Assembly (NCBI GenBank): GCA_903879825.1
Contig: CAIRND010000267.1
Span: 1-6,383, forward strand
DNA length: 6,383 nt
Reading direction: 5' to 3'
From: an uncultured Geobacteraceae bacterium
GTDB lineage: Bacteria; Desulfobacterota; Desulfuromonadia; Geobacterales; Pseudopelobacteraceae
Shown here: one piece after another, positions 5,846-6,383 of the stretch
How the letters are laid out: every line of letters begins with the position of its first letter
Numbering within the stretch: position 1 is the first letter of the stretch
Position numbers and translations under genes: made by a program
Notes under the pieces: model-generated
Told to the model about the DNA's origin: nothing
Database searches by the model: none
The model's input: only the letters and a program-made list of their open reading frames with translations

Positions 5846-5905
5846 ATGGCAATAGACAGGTTTGTCCGGGAGCTTTTAGCCCGATACGGCCGAAATACTT
5901 TGTGA
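5846..5905 (+). CDS. Possible 19-codon micro-ORF in the mglB-mglA gap
   Basis: An ATG at 5846 opens a frame that reads MAIDRFVRELLARYGRNTL and stops with TGA at 5903-5905. It starts 10 nt after the mglB stop, ends 31 nt before mglA, and is amphipathic and basic. No clear Shine-Dalgarno precedes it, so translation would depend on reinitiation from mglB. It may be a leader peptide, or just an open stretch by chance. I do not recognise it. Confidence 0.2.
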   Translation: MAIDRFVRELLARYGRNTL

Positions 5906-5914
5906 CGTACACAA
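5900..5914. repeat. Short dyad upstream of mglA
   Basis: TTGTG (5900-5904) and CACAA (5910-5914) are perfect 5-bp arms around ACGTA, 22 nt before the mglA ATG and overlapping the micro-ORF stop. It could be an operator half-site pair or a small RNA hairpin near the ribosome site. It is short enough to be coincidental. Confidence 0.25.
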
Positions 5915-5936
5915 TTAATAACGGGGAAAGTCAAAG

Positions 5937-6383
5937 ATGTCCTTCATCAACTATGCTTCTCGTGAAATAAATTGCAAAATTGTCTATTATGGCCCTGGAC
6001 TCTGTGGCAAAACCACAAATCTTCAATTTGTGTATCAAAAAACCGCCCCGGATGCCAAAGGCAAGATGATTAGTCTCGCGACAGAAACAGAGCGCACTCT
6101 TTTCTTTGATTTTCTGCCACTATCATTAGGTGAAATCAGGGGGTTTAAGACCCGTTTTCATCTGTACACCGTTCCGGGGCAGGTCTTTTATGATGCGTCC
6201 AGAAAACTTATTTTAAAGGGTGTCGATGGTGTGATTTTTGTCGCCGATTCGCAGGAAGAGCGAATAGAAGCTAATATTGAATCACTTGAAAACCTGAGGC
6301 TGAATCTCAGTGAACAAGGCTACGACCTGGACAAGCTTCCGTACATTATTCAGTATAATAAGCGGGACGTCCCGGGTGCTCTG
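5937..6383 (+). CDS. mglA: MglA, Ras-like small GTPase (partial, C-terminus beyond the window)
   Basis: The first 149 codons of a protein normally about 195 residues long; it runs off the right edge with an intact frame. It is nearly collinear with Myxococcus MglA. The P-loop is GPGLCGKTT (19-27, with Lys25 and Thr26 for phosphate and Mg), and the switch I region is around SLATETERTLFFDFLP (46-61). The Walker B/PM3 box is TVPGQ (78-82), with Thr78 in place of the Asp of Ras-type DxxGQ, a hallmark of the MglA group. The guanine-specificity motif is NKRD (141-144). MglA-GTP localises to a cell pole and recruits motility and polarity effectors; MglB, encoded just upstream, acts as its GAP. The ATG at 5937 has GGGGA (5923-5927) 9 nt upstream. 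The gap to mglB is 100 nt, longer than the gaps in the left-hand operon, so some separate control is possible, although co-transcription remains the simplest view. Confidence 0.95.
   Translation, partial: MSFINYASREINCKIVYYGPGLCGKTTNLQFVYQKTAPDAKGKMISLATETERTLFFDFLPLSLGEIRGFKTRFHLYTVPGQVFYDASRKLILKGVDGVIFVADSQEERIEANIESLENLRLNLSEQGYDLDKLPYIIQYNKRDVPGAL

Overview
The window looks like chromosomal, Gram-negative, delta-proteobacterial DNA, most likely from the Desulfuromonadales/Geobacter group or a relative. The main reasons are an mglB-mglA pair closely resembling the Myxococcus MglB/MglA polarity switch, an LpxH-type lipid A phosphoesterase, and moderate GC content. The taxonomic call is inference, since no rRNA or other marker is present. 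Genes are densely packed and there are no mobile elements, tRNAs, rRNAs or CRISPR arrays.

Layout. (1) Positions 1-1728, minus strand: a tight three-gene run read right to left. It holds a UPF0158-family protein, an AI-2E-family (PerM-like) membrane protein with a histidine-rich N-terminus, and the start of a gene with a CxxC heavy-metal-associated domain, probably a copper-type P-ATPase that continues past the left edge. Gaps are 8 and 12 nt, so this is probably one transcript. (2) Positions 1825-2556, plus strand: an LpxH-like metallophosphoesterase, divergent from region 1, with a promoter placed so close that the mRNA may be leaderless. (3) Positions 2604-3995, minus strand: a membrane-anchored penicillin-binding transpeptidase convergent with the LpxH-like gene, with its own strong sigma70-like promoter at 4024-4053. 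(4) Positions 4091-5128, minus strand: a long LOG-family (Rossmann, 'lysine decarboxylase-like') protein. (5) Positions 5129-5344: a divergent control region with a good promoter for mglB and a 6-bp inverted repeat. (6) Positions 5345-6383, plus strand: mglB (Roadblock GTPase-activating protein) and the first 149 codons of mglA (Ras-like GTPase), separated by about 100 nt that hold a 19-codon micro-ORF and a short dyad.

Functional reading. Two genes concern the envelope (lipid A phosphoesterase, peptidoglycan transpeptidase), two concern membrane transport or metal handling, and mglBA controls cell polarity and in known systems places type IV pili or gliding machinery. These are mostly ordinary core genes. 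I see no clear undescribed system. The points most worth checking are the possible leaderless start, the GNHD-for-GNRD change in the LpxH-like protein, nine-base homopolymers inside two coding regions, and the structured mglB-mglA gap.
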